Assembly (NCBI GenBank): GCA_934271255.1
Contig: CAKQQS010000001.1
Coordinates: 310,001-374,000, forward strand
Source of the DNA: an uncultured Clostridia bacterium
GTDB taxonomy: Bacteria; Bacillota; Clostridia; Christensenellales; Borkfalkiaceae
Reading direction: 5' to 3'
DNA length: 64,000 nucleotides
Position numbers and translations under genes: made by a program. The notes under the pieces were generated by a model, which ran no database searches, was not told the origin of the DNA, and saw nothing but the letters and a program-made list of their open reading frames with translations. Shown here piece after piece: positions 1-7,573 of the stretch (positions are counted from its first letter, which is position 1; each line of letters starts with the position of its first letter).

Positions 1-1187
1 TCGTTAGCCGTACCCGGCGCGATTTTGTCGAGCGCGTAAATCATTTCGATGATACCGTCCAAAATACGTTTGGGTATTACAAGACTAAGGTCGCCCGGCG
101 TTGCCGTCAACGTCGGCGTGATGAAACTTTCCCTTACTCTCGATACCGTACTTCTTCTGCCCCTGATAAGGTCGCCGAAACGTTGTACTATGATACCACC
201 GCCGAGCATGTTGGAAAGCCTTGCGATGCTTTCGGCGTAAGCGTTGCTGTCGTTGAACGGTTCGGTGAAATGTTTGGAAACCAAAAGCGCGAAGTTGGTG
301 TTTTCCGTGTGCTTGGACGGGTCTTCGTACGAGTGCCCGTTAACGGTGATAATGCCGTTGGTGTTCTCGGTAACGACCGCGCCGTTGGGATTCATACAGA
401 ACGTTCTTACCTTGTCGCCGTATTTTTCCGTTTGATATACTATCTTACTTTCGTAAAGTTCGTCCGTCAGATGTTTGAATATAACCGCGGGAAGTTCGAC
501 TCTTACGCCTATGTCGACTCTGTTGGAAAGAGTTTTTATGCCGAGATGCGAACATACTTTTTCTATCCACGAACTGCCCGAACGCCCTACCGAAATAACG
601 AGTTTTTTACATTCAAAATCGCGTTTGCCCGTATGAACGTCGTACGCGCCGTCTTTAACGGTAACGTCGTTGACGGGTTCGTTGAAATAGAAATCGACTT
701 TATCCTTTAACATATTGTAAATGTTTTGCAAAACGACGTAGTTTTTGTCCGTACCGAGATGGCGGACGGAAGCGTCTAACAAATGCAGTTTGTTTTGCAG
801 ACAAAGCGTTTTTATTTCCGTGTTCGCGGTCGTGTAGAGTTTAGTCCCTTCGCCGCCGTTTTCCATATTTATTTCGTCGACGTATTTCATAAGGTCTATC
901 GCTTGCTGTTTGCCGATGAACTCGTGAAGGTTGCCGCCGAACTGGTTAGTGATGTTGTATTTACCGTCCGAGAAAGCCCCCGCTCCGCCGAAACCGTTCA
1001 TTATGGCGCACGTTTTACAGTGCATGCAAGACGTAACCTTAACCCCGTCTATCGGGCATTTTCTCTTTTCGAGCGGGTTGCCCGCTTCTATCATAGCGAT
1101 CGATATGTTTTTACCGCTTTTCAAAAGTTCGTAAGCGGTGAATATACCGCCCGGTCCCGCGCCTATTATAACAACGTCGTATTTCAT
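1..1187 (-). CDS. NAD(P)/FAD-dependent oxidoreductase, COG2509-like, C-terminus cut by window edge
   Basis: About 395 residues are visible and the reading frame runs off the left edge. The N-terminus carries the dinucleotide-binding Rossmann motif GAGPGG (residues 9-14). A Cys-rich stretch (SCMHCKTC) and a GGAGAFSDGKYN motif follow, a combination I associate with the COG2509 uncharacterised FAD-utilising dehydrogenases. The start at 1187 follows an AGGAG Shine-Dalgarno at 1196-1200. It lies downstream of the MFS gene on the same strand with its own promoter in between. The substrate is unknown. The family call is fairly sure, the biological role is not. Confidence 0.8.
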   Translation of the reverse strand, partial: MKYDVVIIGAGPGGIFTAYELLKSGKNISIAMIEAGNPLEKRKCPIDGVKVTSCMHCKTCAIMNGFGGAGAFSDGKYNITNQFGGNLHEFIGKQQAIDLMKYVDEINMENGGEGTKLYTTANTEIKTLCLQNKLHLLDASVRHLGTDKNYVVLQNIYNMLKDKVDFYFNEPVNDVTVKDGAYDVHTGKRDFECKKLVISVGRSGSSWIEKVCSHLGIKTLSNRVDIGVRVELPAVIFKHLTDELYESKIVYQTEKYGDKVRTFCMNPNGAVVTENTNGIITVNGHSYEDPSKHTENTNFALLVSKHFTEPFNDSNAYAESIARLSNMLGGGIIVQRFGDLIRGRRSTVSRVRESFITPTLTATPGDLSLVIPKRILDGIIEMIYALDKIAPGTAN

Positions 1188-1218
1188 AACCGTTTCTCCT
1201 TTATTTTACCACCATAGT

Positions 1219-1246
1219 ATTATACACTTTTTTTACGTTTTGTCAA
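1219..1246 (-). promoter_or_regulatory. Sigma-A promoter of the FAD oxidoreductase gene
   Basis: On the minus strand, TTGACA (1241-1246) and TATAAT (1219-1224) are separated by 16 bp. The start codon lies about 30 nt downstream. No terminator separates it from the upstream MFS gene, so read-through is also possible. Confidence 0.75.
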
Positions 1247-1250
1247 GTCT

Positions 1251-2447
1251 TTAATTTACCGCTCGTTCGCTCTGTTCTTTTTTCGGTTTGAAAAACAACA
1301 ATATAAGCAATATCGCGGGGAAAATTATACCGCAAAGTATTCCCAACCTTAAACTGCCGTCTAATTTCGCGCTGACCAGCCCTACAAGAGTCGGTCCGAG
1401 CGCGCACCCCATATCTCCGCCGAGCGCCAAAAACGCGTATTCGGCGGTCGATACCCCGCCTAGTTCTTTCGCCGATTTGGAAAACGTTCCCGGCCACATT
1501 ATTCCGACCGAAAATCCGCAAATCGACGTACCGACAAACCCTGCCGCGGGCGCGTCTACCAGCCCTATCAAAAGATAGGAAGCCACGCATAGCGCGGCGG
1601 ATATTTTCATAAATAAATCCAAATCGATTTTGTCGCCTATCTTACCGTAAACGAGCCTTGAAACGACCATACACAACGCGAACAGCGTAGGCCCTAAAAG
1701 ATCGCCCAGCCATTTGTCGACTTTAAGCCCCGTTTCGGCGAAATTGCTCGCCCATTGACTTACGGCGACTTCGCTTGCCCCCGCGCAAACCATCATTATA
1801 AAGAAAATCCAGAACCTGTAATTTTTGAACACCGTCATAGTATGGCCGACGCTTTTTTCTTCTTTCGTCGGCTCGTCGACGGGCGAAAAGACGAACATTA
1901 CTACGTTGCTCAACGGCACCAACGCCCAGACGATGGCGATTATCCACCATTTTTCTATGCCGAACCACAAGAAAAACAGCGTGGAAAACACGATTACGAC
2001 GACTTGCCCTATACCGAAAAAGGCGTGCATGAAACTCATCGTTTTAGACTTGTGTTCCGTCGGGCAGGACTCTACGATAGGGCTGATAAGCACTTCCATA
2101 AGTCCGCCGCCTATCGCCGAAATTATAACGGCGACGAGCAACCCCGCAAAAACGTCCCCGAAAAGTTTGGGCAAAACTATCAACGACACGATTCCGAGCG
2201 AAGCCAACGAGTCGGCTAAAATCACGGACACTTTTCTGCCTATTTTGTCCACGAAAAGAGCGGACGACAAATCCGTCAGTAACTGAACGACGAAGTTTAT
2301 CGTTATCAATAACGTTATTTTGCTTAACGGAACGTTCAATTCAGTTTGAAAATAAACGAACAGCAACGGCAAAAAACTGCACACGATAGATTCTACTATA
2401 TATCCGAACGAACAGGACGCAATCGTCCTTTTATACTTTTTGTCCAC
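1251..2447 (-). CDS. Major facilitator superfamily permease
   Basis: This is a 398-residue polytopic membrane protein with about 12 hydrophobic segments. The loop between helices 2 and 3 (LFVDKIGRK) resembles the MFS signature, and a second half-repeat has SRLVYGKIGDKID. These point to the major facilitator superfamily; the substrate cannot be read from sequence. A GTG start at 2447 is preferred because GGGAG precedes it. A further upstream GTG overlaps the promoter zone, where a TATAAT lies at 2495-2500 on the minus strand. The gene is followed on the same strand by the FAD oxidoreductase, and joint function is only a guess. Confidence 0.8.
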   Translation of the reverse strand: MDKKYKRTIASCSFGYIVESIVCSFLPLLFVYFQTELNVPLSKITLLITINFVVQLLTDLSSALFVDKIGRKVSVILADSLASLGIVSLIVLPKLFGDVFAGLLVAVIISAIGGGLMEVLISPIVESCPTEHKSKTMSFMHAFFGIGQVVVIVFSTLFFLWFGIEKWWIIAIVWALVPLSNVVMFVFSPVDEPTKEEKSVGHTMTVFKNYRFWIFFIMMVCAGASEVAVSQWASNFAETGLKVDKWLGDLLGPTLFALCMVVSRLVYGKIGDKIDLDLFMKISAALCVASYLLIGLVDAPAAGFVGTSICGFSVGIMWPGTFSKSAKELGGVSTAEYAFLALGGDMGCALGPTLVGLVSAKLDGSLRLGILCGIIFPAILLILLFFKPKKEQSERAVN

Positions 2448-2530
2448 GTTAATCTCCCGATTCAGCGCGGAATATAATACCACGCAACTGTTATATTATA
2501 TCATTTTTTTCGACAAAACGCTACGTTTTA

Positions 2531-2576
2531 ACACAAAAATCGTCCCCCAACGGCAACCTTTTTGCCGTCGGGGGAC
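2531..2576 (-). terminator. Intrinsic terminator of the cad-type metal operon
   Basis: A GTCCCCC.CGGCAA / TTGCCG.GGGGGAC hairpin (2542-2576) is followed on the minus strand by a T-rich tract (ATTTTTGTG). It sits downstream of the P-type ATPase. The 2484-2805 gap holds this hairpin and the orphan hairpin at 2669, and no gene that I can see. Confidence 0.75.
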
Positions 2577-2668
2577 TTGCCCTTGATTTAACCGCCTTGT
2601 TCACGGCGTCCCGCCCGCTTGTTCAAACGACGAATAAAGTTTAATTTCAGTTTTTACCCGTCGCGCGA

Positions 2669-2706
2669 ACGCCCCGCCCGCAAAATGCGGGCGGGGCGTC
2701 GGCTTT
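2669..2706 (+). terminator. Orphan terminator-like hairpin, plus orientation
   Basis: A perfect 14-bp GC-rich stem (2669-2682 with 2686-2699) and a 3-nt loop are followed on the plus strand by GGCTTTTT. No plus-strand gene precedes it, and the minus-strand side lacks a T tract. A weak TTGTTC-N17-TAATTT lies just upstream on the plus strand, but the resulting transcript would be little more than the hairpin. Confidence 0.5.
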
Positions 2707-2805
2707 TTGTCTTATCGCCTTAACGAGCGGTAAAAATCGTTATAAAACCCTAACGCTTAACAATATTTTTTCTACGACTTGCGTTAAAATCCGTTCGCTT
2801 CGGGG

Positions 2806-4680
2806 TTATCTGTTTCTCAACGCTCGCATCGAATTGAGTATCGCAAGCACCGCTACGCCTACGTCGGCGAATACTGCAAGCCACATTCCCGTGATACCGA
2901 GCGCGCTCAATATCAGCACCGCCGCTTTTACTCCGAGCGCGAACACGATGTTTTCGACGACTATTCTCATCGTCTTTTTCGCTATCTTTTTCGCCTTGAC
3001 TATATCGCCGAGATCGTCGTGCATCAAAACGACGTCGCTCGCTTCTATCGCGCTGTCGCTGCCGACTCCGCCCATAGAAATGCCGACGTCCGCTCTCATC
3101 AGAACGGGCGCGTCGTTTATGCCGTCCCCGACGAATGCGTACACGTCGTTTTTGCCTTTCGACGCGATTTTGTCTTCGACTATTCTCAGTTTGTCCTGCG
3201 GAAGCAGTTTCGCGTGGTATTCGTCTATGCCGAGTTCGTCCGCAACGCGTTTTGCCGCGCGGTCGTTGTCCCCCGTAAGCATTTCGACTTTAACGCCTTG
3301 TTTTTTGAGTTCGTCTATCGTGCTTTTCGCGTCTTTTTTAACGGTATCGGCGACTTCGATATACCCCTTGAACTTGCCGTCGACCGCTACGTATACCGTC
3401 GTTTTGTCATTGTCGTCCGCTTCAAACTCAATATTTTCGGACTTTAAAAGTTCGGCGTTGCCGACGAGAACGCTCTCGCCGCCCTTTACCGCTTTTACGC
3501 CTTTACCCGCGATTTCCGTTATATCGTAGCCATCGGGGATTTCGCCGTTATACGCTTTCACTATTCCAACCGCTATCGGGTGAGTAGAACGGTTTTCGCA
3601 CACTGCGGCGTACTTTAATATTTCCTCCCGTTTTTCTTCGGGGTAAACTCCCGCGACGGAAAACTCGCCCGTAGTAAGCGTTCCCGTTTTGTCGAAGAAT
3701 ATGCCGTTCACTTTATTTAATCGTTCTATATAGTTCGCGCCTTTAATCAAAATACCTTTACCGCTCGCTCCGCCTATTCCGCCGAAAAATCCCAAAGGTA
3801 TGCTGATGACGAGCGCGCACGGACAACTGACCACCAAAAACGTCAACGCGCGTTTCGTCCAGACCGCCCATTGCCAGCCGTTACCCGTAAATCCTATTAT
3901 CACGGTAGGCAAAATCGCCAACGCCAACGCCGCAAACACGACGAACGGGGTGTAAACCCTTGCGAACGCAGATATAAAGTTTTCCGTTTTTGCTTTCTTG
4001 CCCGACGCGTTTTCGACCATATCAAGTATTTTAGACACGGTGCTGTCGTAAAACTCTTTTTCTACCTTTATTTCAAGATTGCCGTCGAGCGCGACCGTAC
4101 CGCTCAACACTTCGTCCCCTTCTTTGACGAACACGGGCGCGCTTTCGCCCGTCAAAGCGCACGTGTTAAGGTTCCCGCGGCCGCTTACCACCACGCCGTC
4201 AAGGGGTATCTTTTCGCCCGCGACGACGAACACGCTTTCGCCGATTTTAACTTCTTCGGGATACACTTCCGTCTTTACGCCGTCCCTTAACACTCTTGCC
4301 GTATCGGGACGAATGTCCATCAATTCGGAAATGGATTTTCTCGATTTACCGACGGCGTAGTCCTGAAACAACTCGCCGACCTGATAGAAAAGTATTACCG
4401 CGACCGCTTCGGCAAAATCGCCGCTGCGTTCGACTATTCCCAAAACTATCGCGCCGAGCGACGCTATCGTCATCAGAAAGTTCTCGTCGAAAACTTTACC
4501 GCGCGTTATGTTCCTTGCCGCTTTATACAACACGTCGTACGCGGAAACAACGTATATCGCCGCGTATAACCCGAGCGACAACCACACGTTGTACTTAACG
4601 CATTTTCCGACGATAAACACTATCAGAAACGCCGCCACGCACACGCTTATTCTTATCGTTTTTTTCTTGTTTTTGCTCAT
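2806..4680 (-). CDS. cadA: Heavy-metal-transporting P1B-type ATPase (Cd/Zn/Pb exporter)
   Basis: This 624-residue P-type ATPase couples ATP hydrolysis to export of soft divalent metals. Visible landmarks are the actuator TGES (177-180), the membrane metal site CPC (286-288), the phosphorylated aspartate D330 in DKTGTLT, then TGDN and GDGINDAP. A late transmembrane Asp in FADVGVAV matches the extra ligand of Zn/Cd/Pb pumps (P1B-2). It has no N-terminal HMA domain; that domain is encoded separately by the gene just upstream. It is the last gene of the repressor-HMA-ATPase operon, with 23 nt to the HMA gene. The ZntA/CadA class is clear, the exact metal is inferred. Confidence 0.93.
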   Translation of the reverse strand: MSKNKKKTIRISVCVAAFLIVFIVGKCVKYNVWLSLGLYAAIYVVSAYDVLYKAARNITRGKVFDENFLMTIASLGAIVLGIVERSGDFAEAVAVILFYQVGELFQDYAVGKSRKSISELMDIRPDTARVLRDGVKTEVYPEEVKIGESVFVVAGEKIPLDGVVVSGRGNLNTCALTGESAPVFVKEGDEVLSGTVALDGNLEIKVEKEFYDSTVSKILDMVENASGKKAKTENFISAFARVYTPFVVFAALALAILPTVIIGFTGNGWQWAVWTKRALTFLVVSCPCALVISIPLGFFGGIGGASGKGILIKGANYIERLNKVNGIFFDKTGTLTTGEFSVAGVYPEEKREEILKYAAVCENRSTHPIAVGIVKAYNGEIPDGYDITEIAGKGVKAVKGGESVLVGNAELLKSENIEFEADDNDKTTVYVAVDGKFKGYIEVADTVKKDAKSTIDELKKQGVKVEMLTGDNDRAAKRVADELGIDEYHAKLLPQDKLRIVEDKIASKGKNDVYAFVGDGINDAPVLMRADVGISMGGVGSDSAIEASDVVLMHDDLGDIVKAKKIAKKTMRIVVENIVFALGVKAAVLILSALGITGMWLAVFADVGVAVLAILNSMRALRNR

Positions 4681-4703
4681 ACCGTTAAGCCCTGCGTCCT
4701 TTT

Positions 4704-4922
4704 TTACAACCCGATAATCTCCCAGTCGGGTTCGAGTTTTTTGGCGACTTTTTTAACTTCGTCGACTACGCCCGCTTTGTTTTCGTCGTACTCGAACGTC
4801 ATTCTTTCGCCGACGAAATTGACGTTTACGAAAGATATTCCGTTTATCTTGCCTACCGCTCTTTCAAGCGCCGCCGCGCAGTTCGCGCAGTCCATATTCT
4901 TTACTCTTACTACTTTTCTCAT
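4704..4922 (-). CDS. Stand-alone heavy-metal-associated (HMA) domain protein
   Basis: This 72-residue protein is a single ferredoxin-like HMA domain with a metal-binding MDCANC motif near residue 10. It would bind a soft metal in the cytosol and probably passes it to the neighbouring ATPase, which lacks such a domain. An Asp follows the Met where copper chaperones often have Thr (MTC). The variant MDC is common on Zn/Cd/Pb pumps, which agrees with the CadC-type repressor upstream. It may have arisen by fission of an ancestral ATPase gene. Confidence 0.88.
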   Translation of the reverse strand: MRKVVRVKNMDCANCAAALERAVGKINGISFVNVNFVGERMTFEYDENKAGVVDEVKKVAKKLEPDWEIIGL

Positions 4923-4932
4923 AATGCTCTCC

Positions 4933-5292
4933 TTACTCTTTAACGTGTTCTATCGCCATTTCGAATATTTTGACAACGTGGTCGTCCGCCAGCGAATAAA
5001 AGACTTCTTTGCCCGCCTTTCTCGCTTTGACGAGTTTGCTTTGACGAAGTATTCTCAATTGATGCGATATAGCCGACTTCGTCATATTGAGAAGTTCCCC
5101 GATATCGCAAACGCACATTTCACTCTCGAACAACGCCATTAAAATGTTCGTTCTCGTGCTGTCCCCGAAAACTTTAAACAGTTCCGCCACGTCGTATATA
5201 ACGTCTTCGTCGGGCATAATCGCCCTTACCTTTTCGACTACCTGTTCGTGAGTATGCTCGCATTCGCACACTTCTATTCTTTCGTCCGTCAT
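4933..5292 (-). CDS. cadC: ArsR/SmtB-family metal-sensing repressor, CadC-like
   Basis: This 119-residue winged-helix repressor has two recognisable metal sites. The alpha-3N site has Cys in the N-terminal CEC motif plus the CVC of MCVCDI in the recognition region, as in cadmium/lead-sensing CadC. The alpha-5 site is D-x-H (DDH) and H-x2-E (HVKE) at exactly the SmtB/CzrA spacing of D104, H106, H117 and E120. The start at 5292 is chosen because an AGGAG precedes it; an upstream in-frame extension would run through the operator. It probably represses its own operon and releases DNA on Cd, Pb or Zn. Confidence 0.92.
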   Translation of the reverse strand: MTDERIEVCECEHTHEQVVEKVRAIMPDEDVIYDVAELFKVFGDSTRTNILMALFESEMCVCDIGELLNMTKSAISHQLRILRQSKLVKARKAGKEVFYSLADDHVVKIFEMAIEHVKE

Positions 5293-5315
5293 GCAACCTT
5301 TCTCCTTTTTTGTGA

Positions 5316-5373
5316 AACAGTTGAATAATTGTTCAACTGTTATTAGTATATTACAATAAAAGCGGTTTGTCAA
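5316..5373 (-). promoter_or_regulatory. cad operon promoter with CadC/SmtB-type operator
   Basis: On the minus strand, TTGACA (5368-5373) and TATACT (5345-5350) are spaced by 17 bp. Immediately downstream, over the predicted start of transcription, lies a 26-bp near-perfect inverted repeat (5316-5341). Its half-sites read AACAGTTGAA and TTCAACTGTT, matching the 12-2-12 layout of ArsR/SmtB operators. Repressor binding here would block initiation. Confidence 0.88.
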
Positions 5374-5425
5374 ACGATTTTGTTAAAAAAATCGAAAAAA
5401 TCGGGTAGTTTTATTATATATATGT

Positions 5426-5431
5426 TATAAT
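5426..5431 (+). promoter_or_regulatory. Possible extended -10 housekeeping promoter upstream of the sigma gene
   Basis: A TGTTATAAT extended -10 element lies about 140 nt upstream of the sigma gene, without a convincing -35. It could give basal expression separate from the ECF-type promoter at 5499-5529. Confidence 0.4.
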
Positions 5432-5498
5432 GTTTTCAGGCGAAGGAAAATACGGCGAATCGGGGTTAACGCCGCGATTTAAAAGATTTTTGATTTGA

Positions 5499-5529
5499 CG
5501 CAACAAAAACGAGTTTTGCGGTGTTTAAT
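5499..5529 (+). promoter_or_regulatory. ECF-type promoter of the sigma factor gene (copy 1 of shared motif)
   Basis: CGCAACAAAAA (5499-5509), 11 bp and GTGTTTAAT (5521-5529) recur with the same spacing at 7499-7529. A -35 of the CAAC type, a G/C-GTGTTT -10 and about 16 bp between them are typical of ECF sigma promoters. Position relative to the start codon (about 72 nt) matches the second copy. Autoregulation by the adjacent sigma factor is inferred. Confidence 0.7.
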
Positions 5530-5570
5530 GTGTGAAGAGATATAAAACGTCGCGAGAAAGGGAATATGAA

Positions 5571-6101
5571 ATGAAAAAAAGAGAAATCGACGAAACTCTT
5601 AAAAAGATATCGCAAGGGGATAATTCTGCCTTCGAGCGGTTATATATAGAAACCCGACGCGGTGTTTACGCGTTCCTTTTTTCGTACTTTAACGACAAAA
5701 GCGATTGCGAAGACGCGATGCAGACGACGTATCTTAAAATCAAGCAAAACATCGGGAGTTATTCGTGGGGCAGCAACGGTATGGCGTGGATTTTGCAAAT
5801 AGCGAAAAACACCGCTCTTAACGAAATACGTCGAAAGTCCAAATACGAGAACTTCAAGTCGGAAGCGATTAAAGACGAAGCGACTTGTTCGACGGATTAC
5901 GAAACGAAGAACGCGCTTATGGCGGCTATGAAAAAAACTCTCACGAGCGACGAACAGCAAATAGTCGTACTGCACGTCGTGTGGGGTTACAAACATAAAG
6001 AAATAGCGCAAATCACGGGAGCGCCCGTAGGAACGATAACGTCCAAATACAAACGGGCGGTAGAAAAACTAAAAGTAACTTTAAAGGAGGAATCGTTATG
6101 A
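5571..6101 (+). CDS. ECF-type (sigma-70 family) RNA polymerase sigma factor
   Basis: This 176-residue protein has sigma region 2 (about residues 15-85, ending in the promoter-melting helix near ALNEIRRK) and region 4 with a helix-turn-helix (HKEIAQITGAPVGTITSKYKRA). Region 3 is missing, as expected for an extracytoplasmic-function sigma. The ATG at 5571 follows AAAGGG; an upstream GTG would coincide with the predicted transcription start. Its stop overlaps the next start (ATGA), so it is translationally coupled to the RsgI-like membrane protein, its likely anti-sigma factor. Confidence 0.92.
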   Translation: MKKREIDETLKKISQGDNSAFERLYIETRRGVYAFLFSYFNDKSDCEDAMQTTYLKIKQNIGSYSWGSNGMAWILQIAKNTALNEIRRKSKYENFKSEAIKDEATCSTDYETKNALMAAMKKTLTSDEQQIVVLHVVWGYKHKEIAQITGAPVGTITSKYKRAVEKLKVTLKEESL

Positions 6102-7498
6102 AATCTTGGAAAAATCGATTAAACGACGAGTTTGAAAACTCCGTCCCCCAACTTAAAAACGAAATACTTAACGCGCCAATCGTAACGACGGCGGCGCCGC
6201 GCGATTCCTTGACGAGAAACGGCAACGCGTTGATAAAACGAAAAGTCGGAATAGGTTCCGCTCTGGTAGCGTTGTTCGCGGCAACGGTAATAATTTTACT
6301 CGCGACGTTCGGCGTGTTTAAAAAAGGCGGAACGCCCGCGGACAGATACCTTTTCACTCTTGAAATAAACCCCGCCGTCGCGTTTATAACGGACGAAGAC
6401 GGAGTCGTTACGGGAGTCAATTCGCTTAACGAAGACGCGGACGTCGTGTTAAAAGGCGTAAACGTTTCAAAAGACATACTGAACAAACCCTTATCCGAAG
6501 CAATCGTAACGTATACGGACGTTGCGGCAAAAACGGGGTATCTCGATTTGACGGCGACGAAAACGGCGGTAAAACTCACTTCTACGCAAGACGTCAAGGA
6601 AACGGTCGTCAAACCCGTAAAAGAAAGTTTGCAAAACTATTTTATGGCAAAAGGCGTGTTCGCGGCGGTCGTTCAATCGACCGAATCGGTAAGCGATTTG
6701 AGTAAAAAACTCGGAGTAAACGACTCCGCTACCCTTTCCGAACTGACGGATTCGCTTAAAGACCTTTCCGTTTGTTACTGCGAACGGGTTGACGCGAACG
6801 CGACTCAAACCGATTTGAAATCTTTGTACGAAAAGTACGTTCTCGGCGCGGGGACTCTCGAATACGTTAAAAAAGAGTTGCTCGACAACGTGGAAGACAT
6901 TATCGACAGCGCGAAAATATTATACGACATATCTTCAAACAACCGTCAGATAATGTTTAGCGAAGACAATCCGTCGCTTTTCCCCGTCGATTACTGGACG
7001 GTAAAGAAACTGTATTCGCCCGACAAATACACGCCCGAATTCGCCGCGCTTATGGACGATACGGAAAGACTTATCGCGGAGTATAAAAACAAGTTTAACG
7101 TAGCGATATCCGGCTCAAACGAACTCACGAACGCCGTCGAAGCGTACGATTCTATAAAAAAAGGCTCTTTGACGATGACTTTTAAGGAAATATTCTCCCT
7201 TTTGTCCCTTACGGATTTAAGGTCGTCGATAAAAACTTACGTGTTCGTTCTTAAAAATATCGGTTACGACGCAGGCGTTTTTGAATCCATACTCGAAATC
7301 CCCACGACCGCAGAAGAATATTTGTCGCAGTTCAAAAGCATTTCGGACGGCATCTACAATTTCAAACTAACGGAAAACGTTTCCGTTTACGAACAGGAAA
7401 GAACGGCGATTTCTTCCGAAAAATACGAAGATTTCATAAATAAAATCATAAAGGATTACGGTTCTTTGGAAAACTTTTGGAAAAAAATTAAAAAATAA
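6098..7498 (+). CDS. Transmembrane RsgI-like anti-sigma factor
   Basis: This 466-residue protein has a short cytosolic N-terminus (1-48), one transmembrane helix (about 50-74) and a large outer portion. Just outside the membrane is YLFTLEINPAVAF (84-96), which matches the beta-rich middle domain of RsgI anti-sigma factors. It includes the Asn-Pro pair (N91-P92) where RsgI is known to cleave itself during signalling. The remainder is mostly helical with no catalytic or carbohydrate-binding motif I recognise. The gene is coupled to the ECF sigma gene, so the first 48 residues are the likely sigma-binding part. RsgI usually partners SigI; pairing with an ECF sigma is less usual. Confidence 0.75.
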   Translation: MKSWKNRLNDEFENSVPQLKNEILNAPIVTTAAPRDSLTRNGNALIKRKVGIGSALVALFAATVIILLATFGVFKKGGTPADRYLFTLEINPAVAFITDEDGVVTGVNSLNEDADVVLKGVNVSKDILNKPLSEAIVTYTDVAAKTGYLDLTATKTAVKLTSTQDVKETVVKPVKESLQNYFMAKGVFAAVVQSTESVSDLSKKLGVNDSATLSELTDSLKDLSVCYCERVDANATQTDLKSLYEKYVLGAGTLEYVKKELLDNVEDIIDSAKILYDISSNNRQIMFSEDNPSLFPVDYWTVKKLYSPDKYTPEFAALMDDTERLIAEYKNKFNVAISGSNELTNAVEAYDSIKKGSLTMTFKEIFSLLSLTDLRSSIKTYVFVLKNIGYDAGVFESILEIPTTAEEYLSQFKSISDGIYNFKLTENVSVYEQERTAISSEKYEDFINKIIKDYGSLENFWKKIKK

Positions 7499-7529
7499 CG
7501 CAACAAAAAGCAACCCTGCCGTGTTTAAT
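7499..7529 (+). promoter_or_regulatory. ECF-type promoter of the RsgI-like lipoprotein (copy 2 of shared motif)
   Basis: CGCAACAAAAA (7499-7509), 11 bp and GTGTTTAAT (7521-7529) repeat the motif and spacing seen before the sigma gene. The element starts at the stop codon of the anti-sigma gene and lies 75 nt before the lipoprotein ATG. Confidence 0.7.
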
Positions 7530-7573
7530 AAACGAAAACAGGCAAAGATATTGCCATAACGGAGGTAAATATT

